Shown: positions 1 to 9,469, numbered from the stretch's first letter. The stretch is 64,000 bases of DNA from Salinivibrio costicola subsp. costicola ATCC 33508 = LMG 11651 (GCA_000565345.1 AQOF01000006.1:44963-108962), one strand, 5' to 3'. Numbers and translations are program-made. The notes: generated by a model not told the origin, from the letters alone.

Positions 1-238
1 CGGTGGCTCCAAACCCAATTTCTTTGGCAAACAGCGTTTTGACATCGAGCTTCAACCCAATGGTAAAAAGGAGAAGGGTAACCCCTAGTTCGGCCAGCTG
101 GGTGATCACGGGGGTGGATTGATACCCCATTGCATGGAGAGCAAAACCGGCGAGCAGAAAGCCAACTAAGGGGGGAAGGTGGCAGCGCATTAATATGTAG
201 CCACTAACAAAAGCGGTTGAGATAAAAACCAGTTCCAT
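1..238 (-). CDS. CPA2-family cation:proton antiporter, N-terminal fragment (cut by window edge)
   Basis: The minus strand is open from an ATG at 238 to the window edge (79 codons, no stop). The peptide is hydrophobic and has the N-terminal pattern of CPA2/Kef-type monovalent cation:proton antiporters: a first membrane segment, then LVGFLLAGFALHAMGY, then LAELGVTLLLFTIGLKLD. The last stretch is the typical second and third helix signature of this family (LAELGVxLLLFxxGLxL). It would exchange Na+ or K+ for H+ across the inner membrane. The rest of the gene lies before the window, so the subtype (YbaL-like, KefB/C-like or other) cannot be decided. It reads away from nagC and is separated from it by about 170 bp holding the nagC terminator. 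Confidence 0.75.
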   Translation of the reverse strand, partial: MELVFISTAFVSGYILMRCHLPPLVGFLLAGFALHAMGYQSTPVITQLAELGVTLLLFTIGLKLDVKTLFAKEIGFGAT

Positions 239-373
239 ATTTTATACTTATTCCAGAGTTGAATGAGACAACGTCTTGTCTGTCACGTGGCTATAATGTA
301 CACGTTTTGTGGTCAATCTGTGAATGTAAAATAGTCACTAACTTGGCCGATGAGGGATAGATGTGAAAAGGAG

Positions 374-404
374 AGAAAAACGGGCTTACAGAGGTGCAAG
401 CCCG
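374..404 (-). terminator. rho-independent terminator of nagBAC
   Basis: Read on the minus strand there is a perfect 7-bp stem CGGGCTT / AAGCCCG with a 10-nt loop, followed by TTTTTCTCTCC. It sits a few bases after the nagC stop codon, so it closes the nagBAC transcript. Confidence 0.85.
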
Positions 405-410
405 ATAGCA

Positions 411-1625
411 TTATTCTTCGAGTAACTGTTGAAGGAGTTCACCGTTTAGCATCGCGCGCTTGACTAAAGCAAACGCCGCCATGGTCGGCTGAGTTTGTAA
501 ATCCGCGCTAACGATCGCCAGTTTTTGGTGGAAGCTTGGCAGTGACTGGTTTTCTACACAGCGCTCAATGGCGGGAAATACCACACTTTTGGCGGCGGTG
601 ATCTTACCCGCAATGACGAACAGCTGTGGGTTAAACAGGTTTACCGTCATCGCGATCGCTTTACCCAAATGATTACCGACTTTGACTAAGACTTGACGGG
701 CCAGCTCATCGCCTTGCTCGGCGGCTTGGCAAATGGCCTCGATGGTTAACGTTTGATCGTGCGTTAGGCTGCTGGGATGACCTTGAGCCAATAATTGCTG
801 CGCATGCTCAATGATGGCCTCGTTTGATGCGACGGTTTCCAGGCAGCCAAAGTTACCACATTGGCATTTTTTACCGAGAGGGTCGATTTGAACATGGCCG
901 AGTTCACCCACATTCCGGTTGTGACCGAGAAAGATCTGGCCATTGACGATAATCCCTGCCCCGGTTCCGTGATGCACACTGACCAGCATTGAATCGTAGT
1001 AGTCTTGACTGGCGCCAAAGTAGTGCTCAGCGAGTGCTTGTCCTCGAATATCGTTGCCAACAAAGGCTTGCACGCCAAATTCATCGCGCAGTGTATCGGC
1101 GAGGGCGAGTTGCTGAATATTAATATTGGGCATGTACTCGACCACACCAGAATCTGGGTCGACCAAACCTGGCATCACAACCGAAATGGCAATGAGCTCT
1201 CGAATGGCATGTTGGTGAGTATCAATAAATTGGCTCACGATATCGATTAAGCCTTTGACCAACTGGTCTTGATCTTGGTAATGAAAGGTTTCACCGTGCT
1301 CAGCCAGTGAGGCACCGCTTAAGTCATACAAAGATAGCTCAATAAAATGACGCCCCAATCGCACGGCAAGCGTATGAAAAGGGGCGCACTCGGTGGTCAG
1401 TGAAATGGCGCGACGTCCACCGGTTGAGGCCTGTTGTGCCACTTCTTTGATCAGGCCTCTTTCCAGGAGTTGGCGGGTTATTTTTGTCACACTTGCAGGA
1501 GCCAGTCGACTCACATCAGCAATTTGTATGCGTGAAATAGGCCCTTGTTGATCAATGAGTCGATAAACGGCTGCGCCGTTCAGTTGCTTTACGAGATCGA
1601 CATTCCCAATTTTTCCGCCAGTCAT
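411..1625 (-). CDS. nagC: N-acetylglucosamine repressor NagC (ROK family)
   Basis: 404 aa, the usual length for NagC/Mlc proteins. An N-terminal winged helix-turn-helix (about residues 20-65, with ISRIQIADVSRLAPASVTKI) precedes a ROK sugar-binding fold. The ROK zinc motif is present: ELGH at 241-244 and CQCGNFGCLE with Cys254, Cys256 and Cys261. NagC represses the nag genes and is released by GlcNAc-6-phosphate, the product of NagE transport. It is the last gene of nagB-nagA-nagC, starting 7 bp after nagA. Mlc is the main alternative in this family. The position in the nag operon and the NagC-type boxes at 3638 and 3731 favour NagC. Confidence 0.93.
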   Translation of the reverse strand: MTGGKIGNVDLVKQLNGAAVYRLIDQQGPISRIQIADVSRLAPASVTKITRQLLERGLIKEVAQQASTGGRRAISLTTECAPFHTLAVRLGRHFIELSLYDLSGASLAEHGETFHYQDQDQLVKGLIDIVSQFIDTHQHAIRELIAISVVMPGLVDPDSGVVEYMPNINIQQLALADTLRDEFGVQAFVGNDIRGQALAEHYFGASQDYYDSMLVSVHHGTGAGIIVNGQIFLGHNRNVGELGHVQIDPLGKKCQCGNFGCLETVASNEAIIEHAQQLLAQGHPSSLTHDQTLTIEAICQAAEQGDELARQVLVKVGNHLGKAIAMTVNLFNPQLFVIAGKITAAKSVVFPAIERCVENQSLPSFHQKLAIVSADLQTQPTMAAFALVKRAMLNGELLQQLLEE

Positions 1626-1632
1626 AGGTGTC

Positions 1633-2768
1633 CTAGCTGTGTAAATAGTGCCCGTTTACGATCGTTGCTTGAATGTTGATTGAACGGTCAAAAATGGCAA
1701 GATTCGCGACTTTTCCGGGACGAATACTGCCATAGTGCTGATCAATGCCTATTGCGCGAGCAGGATAGAGCGTCGCCATCCGCAAGGCTTCATCCAAGGC
1801 GATCCCTACATGCTCAACACTGTTATGCACCGCTCGGTCCATCGTCAATGCTGAGCCGCCAAGTGTACCATTTTCATCAACACACTTACCGTCGCGGTAA
1901 TATACTTTCTTACCTACAAAAATAAAGTGATCCATGTCAGCTCCTGCTGGTGCGACTGCATCGGTAACCAACACTAATTTATCCCTTTTTACTTGGTGCG
2001 CGAGTCGAATATTGGCATATGACACATGAAAGCCATCAGCAATCACGCCGGTATAAACATCGGGAGTATCATAAATCGCACCGACCATCCCAGGCTCGCG
2101 CCCTGTGATCGATGTCATGGCATTAAACAGGTGCGTAGCAAAGCCGATACCATTGGCGAAGCCCTCTCTCGCTTCAGCGTAGGTCGCATTGGTATGTCCT
2201 GCCGAGACGATGATCCCTGCCTTTGTCAGCGCCTGGATATGGGCGCGGGGGGTGAGCTCGGGCGCGACGGTAACTTTTGTAATGACGTCTGCGTTATCGC
2301 ATAAGTAGGCAATCATGTCATCGCTACTTGGGCGAATATAATCGGCGCTATGAATTCCTTTTTTTTGAGTATTTAAATAAGGTCCTTCTAAATGCAACCC
2401 AACTGCTTGATGCGGGTGCTTGGCTTTATGGTCCCGCATTGCCGCGACAGCGGCTTTCATATCGGCATCAGAGCTGGTGATCAGGTAGGCAGGAAATTAG
2501 TGCAACCTGATTTAAGATTCGCTTGGTGCATGGTATCGATGGTATCGGACGTAATGTCATCATTAAACATCACGCCGCCACAGCCATTCAGCTGCAGATC
2601 AATAAAACCAGGGCTAACCATCGCACCTTCTAGACTGCGTGTTTCAATGTCAGTGGAAAGCGCATGTTGTGGGCATACGTCTGCAATCAGGCCTTCCCGA
2701 ATGACGATGGCATGATCATCAAGTACCTCATGGCCAGTAAAAATCCGGCAGTGGGTTAGGGCATACAT
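1633..2768 (-). CDS. nagA: N-acetylglucosamine-6-phosphate deacetylase NagA (frameshifted in this sequence)
   Basis: The enzyme hydrolyses GlcNAc-6-P to glucosamine-6-P and acetate, the step before NagB. The N-terminal piece (2481-2768) has [17 protein letters not shown] and ends right after SGCTNFLPT. The C-terminal piece (1633 to about 2480) carries HLEGPYL, the metal-site histidines in SAGHTNA and ATHLFNAMT, and VTDAVAPAG. The two join cleanly if one C is restored in ACCTGATC near 2484 (ACCCTGATC gives [11 protein letters not shown]). I infer a homopolymer base-call error, not a pseudogene. Full length would be about 378 aa, normal for NagA. Start ATG at 2768, 11 bp after nagB. Confidence 0.9.
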
Positions 2769-2779
2769 GCTTAAATTCC

Positions 2780-3580
2780 TTATAAATGATGGATATTTTG
2801 GGCTTCAAGCTCTTGAAAGTACTTCACCGTTTTGACTTTTAGCTCTGCGGTTGAGGGCGAGTCGCACACAATCATGGCCTTGGGATGAAGCTGCAGTGCC
2901 GAGACGGTCCAAAGATGATTGACGGACCCTTCCACCGCCGCTTCGAGCGCTTGCGCTTTATTGGCACCAGTAACCAGAATCATGACTTCTTCGGCATCGA
3001 GTAGCGTACCAACACCGATGGTGAGCGCGTGTTTTGGCACTTGATTGATATCATTATCAAAGAAGCGAGAGTTTGCCACACGCGTGTCTTCGGTCAAGGT
3101 TTTGATCCGAGTTCGTGATGCTAGCGAAGAGGCCGGTTCATTAAATGCAATGTGGCCATCGTTACCCACACCGCCCATAAAGAGATGAATTTTGCCGTAG
3201 GCTTTGATTTTTTCTTCATAGCGTTGGCATTCCGCCTCGATATCGGTCGCATTTCCATCAAGCAGGTTGATGTTTTTTTCCTGAATATCAATGTGGTTAA
3301 AGAAGTTTTCATACATAAAGGTACGATAGGCCTGCGGATGATTGGCCGGGATACCACAGTACTCGTCCATATTGAATGTCACCACATGTTCAAAGCTGAC
3401 TTCGCCTTTTTTATGAAGTTTAATCAATTGGTTGTAGGTATTCAGTGGGGTGCCACCGGTCGGCACACCTAACACAAAAGGGTGGTCTGCGGTCGGGGCA
3501 AACTGGTTAATGGTATCGACGATGTAACGCGCCGACCAAAGACCAACTTGCTGGCTGGTTTGTAAAGGAATGAGTCGCAT
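2780..3580 (-). CDS. nagB: glucosamine-6-phosphate deaminase NagB
   Basis: 266 aa, the standard length for the hexameric allosteric form. It converts glucosamine-6-P to fructose-6-P and ammonia, feeding amino sugar carbon into glycolysis. Visible motifs are [15 protein letters not shown] near the N-terminus (phosphate site), the catalytic region [10 protein letters not shown], and [14 protein letters not shown]. The C-terminal HHL end is also typical. It is the first gene of the minus-strand nagBAC operon and is divergent from nagE. The control region between them is described separately. Confidence 0.96.
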   Translation of the reverse strand: MRLIPLQTSQQVGLWSARYIVDTINQFAPTADHPFVLGVPTGGTPLNTYNQLIKLHKKGEVSFEHVVTFNMDEYCGIPANHPQAYRTFMYENFFNHIDIQEKNINLLDGNATDIEAECQRYEEKIKAYGKIHLFMGGVGNDGHIAFNEPASSLASRTRIKTLTEDTRVANSRFFDNDINQVPKHALTIGVGTLLDAEEVMILVTGANKAQALEAAVEGSVNHLWTVSALQLHPKAMIVCDSPSTAELKVKTVKYFQELEAQNIHHL

Positions 3581-3637
3581 GAGTCACCTCGGTAATCGGT
3601 TCCGTAATCTAGGCTCTAGCATAACGGATATGTGCAT

Positions 3638-3657
3638 TTATTTTCATCATAAAATAA
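3638..3657. promoter_or_regulatory. NagC operator, nagB-proximal box
   Basis: TTATTTTCATCATAAAATAA is a perfect inverted repeat with 7-nt arms and a 6-nt centre. It matches the known NagC/Mlc operator style (TTATTT ... AAATAA). It lies about 58 bp upstream of the nagB start, in the divergent nagB-nagE gap. Assignment to NagC is inferred from motif and context. Confidence 0.75.
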
Positions 3658-3702
3658 GTTTTATGATCAGACTAACAATTTTCTTCTGTTTTGGGGTTAT
3701 TC

Positions 3703-3718
3703 GGTGATGATTCTCACA
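3703..3718. promoter_or_regulatory. CRP-cAMP site between nagB and nagE
   Basis: GGTGATGATTCTCACA matches TGTGA-N6-TCACA in 9 of 10 defined positions. It lies between the two putative NagC boxes, as the CRP site does in the enterobacterial nagE-nagB region, so it could activate both promoters. Confidence 0.65.
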
Positions 3719-3730
3719 AATAGCACGGGT

Positions 3731-3752
3731 TTAATTTGCGAAGCGAATTTAT
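3731..3752. promoter_or_regulatory. possible second NagC operator, nagE-proximal box
   Basis: TTAATTTGCGAAGCGAATTT followed by AT is an imperfect inverted repeat centred near 3741. It resembles a weaker NagC box. The centre-to-centre distance from the 3638-3657 box is about 94 bp, close to nine helical turns, which suits repression by DNA looping. The match is poorer than for the first box. Confidence 0.45.
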
Positions 3753-3898
3753 TGCCATAAACTGCAAGTGAGTAACATTGCTTTACAAAAGAAGTGATTT
3801 AATAAAAAGTCCTTGAGTGAATGCTCAAGTGGTGGTTCCAGCGAAGTCGCATAGACGCACAATTGCTGAACACAGAAAAATACACAGGGGGAACGACG

Positions 3899-5401
3899 GT
3901 GAATATTCTTGGTTATGCACAACGTATAGGTCGTGCGCTGATGGTGCCGGTGGCGGTACTACCTGCAGCTGCGATCTTAATGGGGGTCGGCTACTGGCTG
4001 GATCCAACCGGTTGGGGCGCAAATAATGCCCTTGCTGCTTTTATGATTAAGTCAGGCGCGGCGATCATTGAGAACATGTCCGTCTTATTTGCCATTGGTG
4101 TGGCTTACGGCATGTCAAAAGATAAAGACGGTGCGGCTGCTTTAGCAGGTTACGTCGGCTTTATGGTGATCACCACGTTATGTGCCCCAGGCGCGGTTAG
4201 CCAAATTGGTTTAATCGATATTTCTCTGGGTAACAATGAGTTAGCGTTTAGCCAAATCAATAACCAGTTTATCGGTATCTTGATTGGTGTGGTGTCGGCT
4301 GAGCTTTATAATCGCTATAGCGGCGTTGAGCTGCCAAAAGCGTTAGCCTTCTTTAGTGGTAAACGCTTGGTACCTATCCTGGTATCTGTGGTGGCTATCG
4401 CCATTTCGTTTGTACTGATGTTTGTCTGGCCTGTGGTGTTTGGTGGCCTGGTTCACTTCGGTGAAAGCATTACCAACTTAGGCGCCGCCGGTGCTGGTAT
4501 TTACGGCTTCTTTAACCGCTTACTTATTCCAGTCGGGCTGCATCATGCGCTGAATGCGGTATTCTGGTTCGACACTGTGGGTATCAATGACTTGGGCCGT
4601 TTCTTGATGGGCGCACAAGGTCTTGCTTCTGGAGAAGCAATTAAGGGAACCACAGGCATGTATATGGCCGGTTTCTTCCCTGTGATGATGTTTGGCCTAC
4701 CGGGTGCAGCGTTGGCTATGTATCACACCGCTCGCCCAGAGAATAAAGCACGTGTGGCATCGATCATGATTGCTGCAGGTTTTGCGTCTTTCTTTACCGG
4801 GGTGACTGAACCGCTTGAGTTTGCCTTCCTGTTCGTCGCGCCAGTGCTATTTGTCTTGCACGCGTTCTTGACCGGTATTTCGTTGTTCATTGCTGCAACG
4901 TTCAACTGGACGGCAGGCTTTGGTTTCTCGGCAGGCCTTGTTGACTTGGTGTTGTCCTCGAAAAACCCCGTCGCCAACGAATGGTATATGCTTCCTGTCA
5001 TGGGGCTGGTGTTCTTTGTGCTCTACTATGCCACCTTCCGAGCGGCTATCATGGCAATGAACTTGAAAACGCCAGGTCGAGAAGATGACGCGGTTGAAAG
5101 TGCGCCTGCCAACAACAATGGCAAGAGTGATAACCGTGAACTTGCGCGTCAATACTTGAAAGCATTAGGCGGCCATCAAAACCTCACATCAATTGATGCC
5201 TGTATTACGCGTTTGCGTCTGTCAGTGGCTGACCGTGATATTGTTGATGAAGCGAAGCTAAAAGCGATTGGTGCGATGGGCGTGGTCAAACTCGGCGAAA
5301 ATAACTTGCAGGTTATTCTCGGTCCATTGGCAGAGATTATTGCCGGGGAGCTCAAGCAGATCCCTGAAGATGAAGATCTCTCCAAGGTGTCGTTGCCTTA
5401 A
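3899..5401 (+). CDS. nagE: PTS N-acetylglucosamine transporter, EIICB component NagE
   Basis: This permease imports and phosphorylates GlcNAc. I place the start at GTG 3899, giving VNILGYAQRIGRALMVPVAV as the usual NagE N-terminus after a GGGGGA ribosome binding site; the frame is open further upstream to 3821 but that extension does not resemble the family. About 370 residues of EIIC membrane domain (with LIPVGLHHALN and FFTGVTEPLEFAF) are followed by a linker and an EIIB domain with the phosphorylated cysteine in DACITRLRLSV. At 500 aa it stops after EIIB. It lacks the C-terminal EIIA domain of E. coli NagE, so it presumably takes phosphate from a separate EIIA such as Crr (inference). Confidence 0.93.
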   Translation: MNILGYAQRIGRALMVPVAVLPAAAILMGVGYWLDPTGWGANNALAAFMIKSGAAIIENMSVLFAIGVAYGMSKDKDGAAALAGYVGFMVITTLCAPGAVSQIGLIDISLGNNELAFSQINNQFIGILIGVVSAELYNRYSGVELPKALAFFSGKRLVPILVSVVAIAISFVLMFVWPVVFGGLVHFGESITNLGAAGAGIYGFFNRLLIPVGLHHALNAVFWFDTVGINDLGRFLMGAQGLASGEAIKGTTGMYMAGFFPVMMFGLPGAALAMYHTARPENKARVASIMIAAGFASFFTGVTEPLEFAFLFVAPVLFVLHAFLTGISLFIAATFNWTAGFGFSAGLVDLVLSSKNPVANEWYMLPVMGLVFFVLYYATFRAAIMAMNLKTPGREDDAVESAPANNNGKSDNRELARQYLKALGGHQNLTSIDACITRLRLSVADRDIVDEAKLKAIGAMGVVKLGENNLQVILGPLAEIIAGELKQIPEDEDLSKVSLP

Positions 5402-5432
5402 ACTTAGTTTGAATGATAAATAATGACGATGA

Positions 5433-5464
5433 AAACGCTCAGAGGGTTGCTGGGCGTTTTTTTA
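5433..5464 (+). terminator. rho-independent terminator of nagE
   Basis: Stem AACGCTC / GGGCGTT (one G-T pair) followed by a run of seven T, about 30 bp after the nagE stop. Confidence 0.8.
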
Positions 5465-5616
5465 TCCACGGAGCATGTTGGTTTCGTCTAAAAAAGTAAC
5501 AATTAAGAGGGCGTAGCAAAGACAATCACAACAACGGGTTGAGTCAGAGGGCGGAATAGGCGATCATAACGTCTATGTAGCTTTAAAATTCGCATTTTTG
5601 ATACGAGGTAACCTTG

Positions 5617-7284
5617 ATGAGTGATGCTGAAGCTCGTCCCACTAACTTTATTCGCCAAATCATTGATAAAGATTTGGCGGAAGGGAAACACACAGCGATC
5701 GTGACACGTTTCCCACCGGAGCCGAATGGGTATTTGCACATTGGCCATGCTAAATCAATTTGTTTGAATTTTGGGATTGCGCAAGACTATCAGGGTGAAT
5801 GTAACCTGCGTTTTGACGATACTAACCCAGAGAAAGAAAACGTTGAGTATGTCGCGTCAATCAAGCGTGATGTGCAGTGGCTAGGCTTTGATTGGGCGGG
5901 AGAGGTGCGTTACTCCTCAAACTACTTTGATAAGCTTTATGGTTATGCCATCGAGTTGATTAAAAAAGGATTGGCGTATGTTGAAGAGCTAACGCCCGAT
6001 GAGATCCGCGAGTATCGCGGTACCCTGACGGCGCCGGGCAAACATAGCCCTTACCGTGAGCGTACTGTTGAAGAAAACCTCGCACTGTTTGAAAAAATGC
6101 GCGCGGGGGAGTTCGAAGAAGGAAAAGCCTGTCTACGAGCCAAAATAGACATGGCATCGCCGTTTATGGTGATGCGTGATCCTGTGCTTTATCGCGTTCG
6201 TTTTGTCCATCATCACCAAACTGGGGATAAGTGGTGCATTTACCCAATGTATGACTTCACCCACTGTATTTCTGATGCGCTTGAGGGCATTACTCACTCA
6301 CTTTGTACGTTAGAGTTTCAAGACAACCGTCGATTGTATGATTGGGTACTGGAAAACATCACCATTGATTGTACGCCTCATCAGTATGAATTTAGCCGTC
6401 TGAATCTCGAATGCACGGTGATGTCGAAACGTAAACTCAATCAATTGGTAGAAGAACAACTCGTTAATGGTTGGGATGACCCGCGTATGCTGACTATATC
6501 TGGCTTACGTCGTCGCGGCTATACACCGGCGTCGATTCGTGAGTTTTGTCAGCGTATTGGTGTCACTAAGCAAGACAACACCATTGAAATGAGCTCTTTG
6601 GAGTCTTGTGTCCGTGACGACTTGAACGACAACGCACCGCGCGCAATGGCTGTTCTTGATCCCATTAAACTGGTGATTGAAAACAAAACAGACGGTGTTG
6701 AGTGGCTTGACGCGCCGAATCATCCGAACCAACCCGAAATGGGAACCCGCCAGGTACCCTTCTCGAGTGAAATCTGGATTGAGCGCGAAGACTTCCGCGA
6801 ATCAGCAAACAAAAAATATAAGCGTCTGGTGTTAGACAAAGAAGTGCGTTTGCGTAATGCCTATGTGGTGAAAGCAGAACGCTGTGACAAGGACGAAGAC
6901 GGCAATATTACCACGGTGTATTGTCGCTACGACCCCGATACGTTAGGGAAAGACCCAGCCGATGGTCGTAAAGTCAAAGGCGTTATTCATTGGGTATCTG
7001 CCGATAAGGCGTTACCTGCTGAGTTCCGTTTGTATGATCGCCTCTTTACGGTACCTAACCCAGCAAGTGCAGATAACTTTGCCGAGACGATTAATCCAGA
7101 GTCACTGCAAGTACAGCAAGGCTATGTCGAGCCAAGTATGCAGAATGCGCCGGCTGAAAAAGGTTATCAGTTCGAGCGGACGGGCTATTTCTGTGTCGAT
7201 AACAAAGATAGCCAACCCGATGCACTTGTTTTTAACCGAACAGTGAGCCTAAGGGATACTTGGGCGAAAATAGAAGGGAAGTAA
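5617..7284 (+). CDS. glnS: glutaminyl-tRNA synthetase
   Basis: Class I aminoacyl-tRNA synthetase that charges tRNA-Gln with glutamine in the cytoplasm. 555 aa, as in other GlnS. The start is the ATG at 5617, preceded by ACGAGGT; the in-frame TTG just before it is ignored. The ATP-binding HIGH motif is at residues 41-44 in [17 protein letters not shown]. The second signature is the MSKRK sequence ([11 protein letters not shown], around residue 270). The C-terminal half holds the two anticodon-binding beta barrels. It stands alone between the nagE terminator and its own strong terminator. Confidence 0.97.
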   Translation: MSDAEARPTNFIRQIIDKDLAEGKHTAIVTRFPPEPNGYLHIGHAKSICLNFGIAQDYQGECNLRFDDTNPEKENVEYVASIKRDVQWLGFDWAGEVRYSSNYFDKLYGYAIELIKKGLAYVEELTPDEIREYRGTLTAPGKHSPYRERTVEENLALFEKMRAGEFEEGKACLRAKIDMASPFMVMRDPVLYRVRFVHHHQTGDKWCIYPMYDFTHCISDALEGITHSLCTLEFQDNRRLYDWVLENITIDCTPHQYEFSRLNLECTVMSKRKLNQLVEEQLVNGWDDPRMLTISGLRRRGYTPASIREFCQRIGVTKQDNTIEMSSLESCVRDDLNDNAPRAMAVLDPIKLVIENKTDGVEWLDAPNHPNQPEMGTRQVPFSSEIWIEREDFRESANKKYKRLVLDKEVRLRNAYVVKAERCDKDEDGNITTVYCRYDPDTLGKDPADGRKVKGVIHWVSADKALPAEFRLYDRLFTVPNPASADNFAETINPESLQVQQGYVEPSMQNAPAEKGYQFERTGYFCVDNKDSQPDALVFNRTVSLRDTWAKIEGK

Positions 7285-7285
7285 T

Positions 7286-7320
7286 AAAAAGCCGGCGTGT
7301 TTATCACGCCGGCTTTTTTG
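7286..7320. terminator. bidirectional terminator between glnS and fur
   Basis: AAAAGCCGGCGTG, loop TTTAT, CACGCCGGCTTTTTT: a long perfect GC-rich stem with T runs in both directions between two convergent genes. Confidence 0.92.
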
Positions 7321-7354
7321 TTGTTATGTCACACCGCTAGTCGGTGTGCATCGA

Positions 7355-7801
7355 TTAATCTGCGTTGTGAATGGAAGGATCGGCTTTGCAGTCGCCCTCC
7401 TGACAATGGCCATACAGATACAGGCTATGGTTGGTTAATTTCACATTAAAGCGGGCGGCAATCTCTTTCTGACGCTCTTCAATTAAGTCGTCAGAAAACT
7501 CAATGACTTTACCGCAATCAAGGCAAACTAAGTGATCGTGATGATGCTGTGTCGCGAGTTCAAAGACCGATTTACCGCCTTCAAAATGGTGACGCGTTAC
7601 AATGCCCGCATCATCAAATTGGTTTAATACGCGGTAGACCGTCGCTAGGCCAATTTCTTCGCCTAGGTCAATTAACTTCTTATACAGGTCTTCGGCACTG
7701 ATGTGCTGGCAATCTGGCTGTTGCAGCACTTCTAGGATCTTGAGTCGTGGGAGCGTGACTTTCAGCCCAGCTTGCTTCAACGCCTGGTTATTGTCTGACA
7801 T
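7355..7801 (-). CDS. fur: ferric uptake regulator Fur
   Basis: 148 aa. The N-terminal winged helix (residues about 1-80, with SAEDLYKKL and IGLATVYRVLNQF) is followed by the metal-binding dimerisation domain. The domain has HHHDH at 86-90, CLDC (Cys93, Cys96) and a C-terminal HCQEGDC pair. With Fe2+ bound it represses iron-acquisition genes. The closeness of fur to fldA, and of both to glnS, is typical of this group. I see no clear Fur box in the 195 bp upstream, so autoregulation cannot be argued from sequence. Confidence 0.96.
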   Translation of the reverse strand: MSDNNQALKQAGLKVTLPRLKILEVLQQPDCQHISAEDLYKKLIDLGEEIGLATVYRVLNQFDDAGIVTRHHFEGGKSVFELATQHHHDHLVCLDCGKVIEFSDDLIEERQKEIAARFNVKLTNHSLYLYGHCQEGDCKADPSIHNAD

Positions 7802-7996
7802 GTGTATCTACCTGTTTTCTGTCTCTGTGAAGACAGTTGGATTAGCAAGGAAATATTCTATAAGACTATCAAAATTGCACTGCTCTCGCTACATCAGCCA
7901 GGCTTTCTGCGTACGAAAATTGTTCATCTGTGGTTGCATCAATGTTTACAAGATGTGAATATTGTCTGGTGGACCAGATAAGGAAGTCAATAGACC

Positions 7997-8485
7997 ATGA
8001 ATCGTTTCTATAAGCCACGAGTGGTGAAGTGGGCACTTAATAGCTGGCCACCGTTTTGGGGAGCCGGTATTCGCATTGAAAACATCAGCCCTGACTTTAA
8101 ACGTGTCAATATGCGATTGAAGTTACGTTGGTGGAACAAAAATGCCAATCGTACTCAATATGGCGGCAGTATCTTCTCCTTAACTGATCCTGTTTACGCA
8201 TTGATGTTAATGGGTATTTTAGGGCCACAGTACCATGTGTGGGACAAGCAAGCTGATATCAATTTTATCAAGCCTGGGACCACCGATTTATATGCAGATT
8301 TTGTGATCAGCGAAGCGGTATTAACCGATATTCAGCACAAGGCAGGGCAGGGTGACAAGGTGTTACCCGAATTTGTGGTACATGTGAAAGATGCACATGG
8401 CGAGGTAGTTGCAGAAGTCAAGCGCACGCTGTATGTGAGAAAGAAACGGCAATACCGTGATATCTCGCCCAAAGAAGCTGCGTAA
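7997..8485 (+). CDS. DUF4442 family hotdog-fold protein, probable thioesterase-like
   Basis: 162 aa. The sequence has the DUF4442 pattern of the hotdog superfamily: an N-terminal RVVKWALNSWPPFWGAGI, a central GGSIFSLTDPVYALMLMGIL, then strands ending in VAEVKRTLYVRKK. Hotdog folds of this type are usually acyl-CoA thioesterases or related acyl-binding proteins. No substrate can be named. The ATG is preceded by AAGGAAG about 10 bp upstream. It is divergent from fur across 195 bp and convergent with fldA. Confidence 0.75.
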   Translation: MNRFYKPRVVKWALNSWPPFWGAGIRIENISPDFKRVNMRLKLRWWNKNANRTQYGGSIFSLTDPVYALMLMGILGPQYHVWDKQADINFIKPGTTDLYADFVISEAVLTDIQHKAGQGDKVLPEFVVHVKDAHGEVVAEVKRTLYVRKKRQYRDISPKEAA

Positions 8486-8529
8486 TAAAAAACGCCAAGG
8501 CTAAGCTTAAGCTCGCCTTGGCGTTTTTT
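8486..8529. terminator. bidirectional terminator between the DUF4442 gene and fldA
   Basis: AAAAACGCCAAGGC pairs with GCCTTGGCGTTTTTT, with a central AAGCTTAAGCTC region. T runs flank both sides, between convergent genes. Confidence 0.9.
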
Positions 8530-8550
8530 CGTCTCTCGAATCAGTGTGTT

Positions 8551-9078
8551 TTAGTCTTCGAGTTCGGCTAAACACATTTCTTCGTGAATTTGCTTAACCC
8601 ATTTGCTCACACGTTCGTCGGTCAACTCTGGTTGGCGATCTTCATCAACGCATAAGCCGACAAAATGGCTATCATCCACAAGGGCTTGCGAGGCTTCAAA
8701 CTCGTATCCTGCCGTTGGCCAGTGACCAATGATGGTCGCGCCCTTGGCTTCAATAATATCACGCACTGTGCCCATTGCGTCACAGAAGTACTCTGCGTAA
8801 TCTTCTTGGTCACCACAGCCGAAAATGGCAACGAGTTTGGTGGAAAAGTCGATTTGCTCTAGCTCGGGAAAGAAATCATCCCAATCACACTGCGCTTCAC
8901 CATAATACCAAGTTGGGATCCCGATCAGCAGCAGATCGAAGTTATCAATATCTTCTTTGCTGCTTTTCGCGATGTCTTGCACGTGGACCATTTGCTTGCC
9001 CAGCTGCTTTTGAATGCTTTTCGCAATTGCTTCAGTGTTGCCTGTGTCACTACCAAAGAAGAGACCTACACTCGCCAT
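8551..9078 (-). CDS. fldA: flavodoxin FldA
   Basis: Low-potential electron carrier with FMN, serving ferredoxin-type reductases and radical enzymes. 175 aa, a long-chain flavodoxin. The phosphate-binding loop GSDTGNTEAIAK is at about residues 9-20. FMN-stacking regions PTWYYGEAQCDWDDF and GCGDQEDYAEYFCDAMG follow. Placement next to a DUF2788 gene, ybfF and seqA matches Vibrio and E. coli neighbourhoods. Confidence 0.96.
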   Translation of the reverse strand: MASVGLFFGSDTGNTEAIAKSIQKQLGKQMVHVQDIAKSSKEDIDNFDLLLIGIPTWYYGEAQCDWDDFFPELEQIDFSTKLVAIFGCGDQEDYAEYFCDAMGTVRDIIEAKGATIIGHWPTAGYEFEASQALVDDSHFVGLCVDEDRQPELTDERVSKWVKQIHEEMCLAELED

Positions 9079-9205
9079 ATAAAAATACCCGTTTTTGTCA
9101 GTGGGTTGCTGTTTGCAACTAACTCGAATTTAAGAAAAAGCCGTGCTTTTTCACACCCATATGCATAGGCGATTATTCTCCGTTGGGTTAGCCGATACCG
9201 ACGCT

Positions 9206-9409
9206 TCACCAAACCAATTGAATAACCCCTTTTACGATAAAGCCGACACAGCCTAGCGTGAGCACAAACCAGACGATTCGTCGACCGAATACTGGTACGT
9301 TGCCCTCACGTAACACGTCTTTAATTGCCATGCCGATAAAAAAGAAAATCGCGGCGAAGACGAGATCTAGACCAATTTTTTCGAGCAATTGAAAGTGCTC
9401 GTAAAGCAT
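9206..9409 (-). CDS. DUF2788 small membrane protein
   Basis: 67 aa from the ATG at 9409. I chose that start because GGAGGC lies at ideal distance; the longer frame to 9445 runs upstream of the ribosome site. Two membrane segments are visible: LDLVFAAIFFFIGMAI and VWFVLTLGCVGFIVKGVI. A short polar loop with the GxVPxFGRxIV pattern typical of DUF2788 lies between them. Function unknown. It follows ybfF by about 60 bp on the same strand and may be cotranscribed with it. Confidence 0.8.
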   Translation of the reverse strand: MLYEHFQLLEKIGLDLVFAAIFFFIGMAIKDVLREGNVPVFGRRIVWFVLTLGCVGFIVKGVIQLVW

Positions 9410-9469
9410 GCGTGCCTCCATTGAGCACCGACTTCTGCGGCGCAATATACCACAAGGGTTGCTTAACTG

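Noticed and set aside
3821..3898. Longer N-terminus for NagE
   Set aside because: The 26 extra residues do not resemble the family, and GTG 3899 has an excellent ribosome site directly before it.
7802..7996. Fur box upstream of fur
   Set aside because: No stretch resembles GATAATGATAATCATTATC closely enough to call.
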